A stretch of DNA of 16,012 nucleotides, from positions 1 through 16,012 of the forward strand of contig JBOGJG010000304.1 in assembly GCA_050747825.1 (NCBI GenBank), read 5' to 3'. The notes under the pieces were generated by a model that saw only the letters and a list, made by a program, of their open reading frames with translations, searched no databases and was not told where the DNA came from. Made by a program: the position numbers and the translations under genes. Below are positions 14,848 to 16,012 of the stretch, in pieces (position 1 is the stretch's first letter; the number at the start of each line of letters is the position of its first letter). The stretch comes from JBOGJG01 sp050747825. GTDB taxonomy: Bacteria; Acidobacteriota; UBA6911; RPQK01; JBOGJG01.

Positions 14848-15210
14848 ATGTCGAAGGCTGCTTTGGCCTGCCTGGCGGCCTGGCTGGTGCCGGGAGGCGG
14901 GCATTTATTACTTCATCGTTGGCGGCGAGGGCTGCTTTTCCTCGCTGTCGTCCTGCTCCTGTTTGTGCTCGGTTTGATTCAGGACGGCCATCTGGCCAGC
15001 CTAGAGCCGGGCTTTTTCGGCTTTCTCAAGTTCTTTGCGAACGCCGCCATAGGGCTGCCTTATCTGCTGGGCAATTGGCTCGGCTGGGGCGGGGGGAACA
15101 TTCGTGCCTTCGGCTACGAGTATGGGAATACCTTTCTGTATACGGCCGGACTCCTGAACATGCTTCTGATCGTGGATGCTTTTGATATCGCTCTGGGGAG
15201 AAAAGAGTGA
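14848..15210 (+). CDS. DUF6677-like membrane protein
   Basis: This 120-residue membrane protein resembles the DUF6677 family: an N-terminal LVPGGGHLLLHRWRRGLLFL segment, and a C-terminal stretch with YEYGNTFLYTAGLLNMLLIVDAFDIA. Hydrophobic helices appear at about 4-20, 28-45, 60-78 and 93-112. A positively charged HRWRR loop follows the first helix. The function of the family is not known to me. Its TGA overlaps the GTG start of the next gene (GTGA), and that gene overlaps vanZ in the same way. This shared arrangement suggests the three membrane proteins are made together. The start is fixed by the promoter just upstream; there is no clear ribosome-binding site. Confidence 0.8.
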   Translation: MSKAALACLAAWLVPGGGHLLLHRWRRGLLFLAVVLLLFVLGLIQDGHLASLEPGFFGFLKFFANAAIGLPYLLGNWLGWGGGNIRAFGYEYGNTFLYTAGLLNMLLIVDAFDIALGRKE

Positions 15211-15374
15211 ATCACTTTCTTGGACTCATCATCATTTCCCTTGGGATCGCCGCAATTTTTTCCCTGATCACCAAAGACCATAAGGATGAGCGGATTCGCT
15301 ACTTTCTCACCCTGCTGGCTTATATGATCGCGGGATCCTTCATCGCAGCCTGGTTGATGTCAGCCCTCTCGTGA
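15207..15374 (+). CDS. Small two-helix membrane protein
   Basis: A GTG at 15207, overlapping the previous stop (GTGA), opens 55 codons that end in a TGA overlapping the GTG of the VanZ gene, again as GTGA. The product starts NHFLGLIIISLGIAAIFSLI, passes a charged stretch KDHKDERIR (about 23-31), and ends with a second hydrophobic helix (about 32-53). I recognise no family. The two stop-start overlaps, the clean two-helix pattern and the exact fit between two real genes make it very likely to be real. It may act with its neighbours in the membrane. The role is unknown. Confidence 0.8.
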   Translation: MNHFLGLIIISLGIAAIFSLITKDHKDERIRYFLTLLAYMIAGSFIAAWLMSALS

Positions 15375-15742
15375 CGCTTGTATACTGGATTCCCGCCATC
15401 GTTTATGCTCTGCTGATTTATGCTCTTTCCAGCCAGAGCCATCCACCCGGGGTCGAGGTCGCCCCTGATTATGTGCTGCATTTTATCGAATACGGGGTAT
15501 TTGCCCTGACCGTCATCTGGGGCTCGACCAGAGGTCTCCGGTTGACTCTCACGGCATCGCGAGCGGCCACGGCCTGGCTGATTACCTCCCTCTATGCGGC
15601 CACTGACGAGATCCATCAGTTTTTTGTCCCTGAGCGCCATGCCTCCGGGCAGGACTTCACGGTCGATCTCCTGGGCGCTTTCACCTTTACGCTTGCAGCC
15701 TATCTGATCATTGAGCGATTTTACCGGTACAATAGCAAGTAG
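15371..15742 (+). CDS. VanZ-like family membrane protein
   Basis: This 123-residue protein has the VanZ-like hallmark DEIHQFFVPERHASGQDFTV (from about 77) with the following DLLGAF, plus an N-terminal WIPAIVYALLIYALSSQ helix and HFIEYGVFAL. About four membrane helices are predicted. VanZ itself lowers teicoplanin susceptibility, but most family members, including this kind in non-resistant bacteria, have no known role, so no resistance function should be assumed. Start is GTG at 15371, overlapping the stop of the 55-residue gene. It is the third gene of a coupled operon. Confidence 0.88.
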   Translation: MTLVYWIPAIVYALLIYALSSQSHPPGVEVAPDYVLHFIEYGVFALTVIWGSTRGLRLTLTASRAATAWLITSLYAATDEIHQFFVPERHASGQDFTVDLLGAFTFTLAAYLIIERFYRYNSK

Positions 15743-15759
15743 ACACCGGATACTCGCTC

Positions 15760-16012
15760 ATGGCTAAGGACCCGCTTAAGGAGTACAAGAAGAAAAGGGA
15801 TTTCGAAAAGACTCCCGAGCCGGCCGGGAAGAAAAAGAAGGCTTCCGGAAAGCTAAGCTTTGTCCTCCAGAAGCATCAGGCCACCCGGCTTCACTACGAC
15901 CTTCGCCTGGAGATGGATGGCGTCCTGCGCTCCTGGGCTGTGCCTAAGGGCCCCTCGCTTGACCCTAGCGTGAAACGGCTGGCAATTGCCGTAGAGGACC
16001 ATCCTCTGGAGT
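15760..16012 (+). CDS. ligD: LigD-type DNA 3'-phosphoesterase domain protein, partial
   Basis: From an ATG at 15760 the frame runs 84 codons off the right edge. After a lysine-rich N-terminus (KEYKKKRDF, GKKKKA), it reads FVLQKHQATRLHYDLRLE, GVLRSWAVPKGPS and RLAIAVEDHPLE. These are signatures of the 3'-phosphoesterase (PE) domain of bacterial DNA ligase D, which cleans 3' ends during non-homologous end joining. The His of QKH and LHYD are metal-site candidates. The PE domain is N-terminal here. Whether ligase and polymerase domains follow, or this is a stand-alone PE protein, cannot be seen. It begins 17 bases after the VanZ stop, with only a weak ribosome-binding site. Confidence 0.85.
   Translation, partial: MAKDPLKEYKKKRDFEKTPEPAGKKKKASGKLSFVLQKHQATRLHYDLRLEMDGVLRSWAVPKGPSLDPSVKRLAIAVEDHPLE

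Noticed and set aside
15371..15742. VanZ considered as a teicoplanin-resistance gene
   Set aside because: Only general VanZ-family motifs are present. There are no other van genes, and the context is a conserved membrane operon.

Overview
The window is bacterial and fairly GC-rich. It looks like a metagenome-assembled or environmental genome, and I infer Acidobacteriota with moderate confidence: the right end has a DUF6677-type membrane protein, a VanZ-like protein and a LigD-type phosphoesterase, next to a secreted ceramidase-like enzyme. Methylomirabilota or Nitrospirota relatives cannot be excluded.

Positions 1-10121 hold a type I-G (formerly I-U) CRISPR-Cas locus read on the minus strand. 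The order from promoter to array is csb1/cas7, csb2 (cas5-cas6), cas3 (helicase then C-terminal HD), a cas8/Cas3-extension protein, a 248-base gap, a short Cmr1-like RAMP, cas2, and a cas4-cas1 fusion. An AT-richer leader (180-374) and the leader-end repeats of the array follow. Only three repeats and two spacers are in view, and the array runs off the left edge. Csb1, Csb2 and the Cas8-like protein should form the crRNA-guided complex with Csb2 maturing crRNA. Cas3 degrades the target, and Cas4-Cas1 with Cas2 captures spacers. The Cmr1-like gene is the odd member: it is a type III-B hallmark family, reduced to one RAMP domain with a decayed C-terminus.

Positions 10122-11063 are a boundary zone of broken genes: the 3' end of brnT, a brnA antitoxin with a one-base deletion, a truncated ORF6N-domain gene, and the first 60 or so codons of a second, different type I-G-like cas3. 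This suggests repeated insertion and loss of defence modules at one site.

Positions 11087-12865 encode an intact SWIM zinc-finger protein, 23 bases upstream of the cas3 remnant and on the same strand. Positions 12866-13335 show no gene. A secreted ceramidase-family protein (13336-14706, minus) is divergent from a tightly overlapping three-gene membrane operon (DUF6677, a 55-residue two-helix protein, VanZ; 14848-15742, plus). A partial LigD 3'-phosphoesterase gene follows and leaves the window at the right edge. The operon has a good sigma70-type promoter placed so that its mRNA would be almost leaderless.
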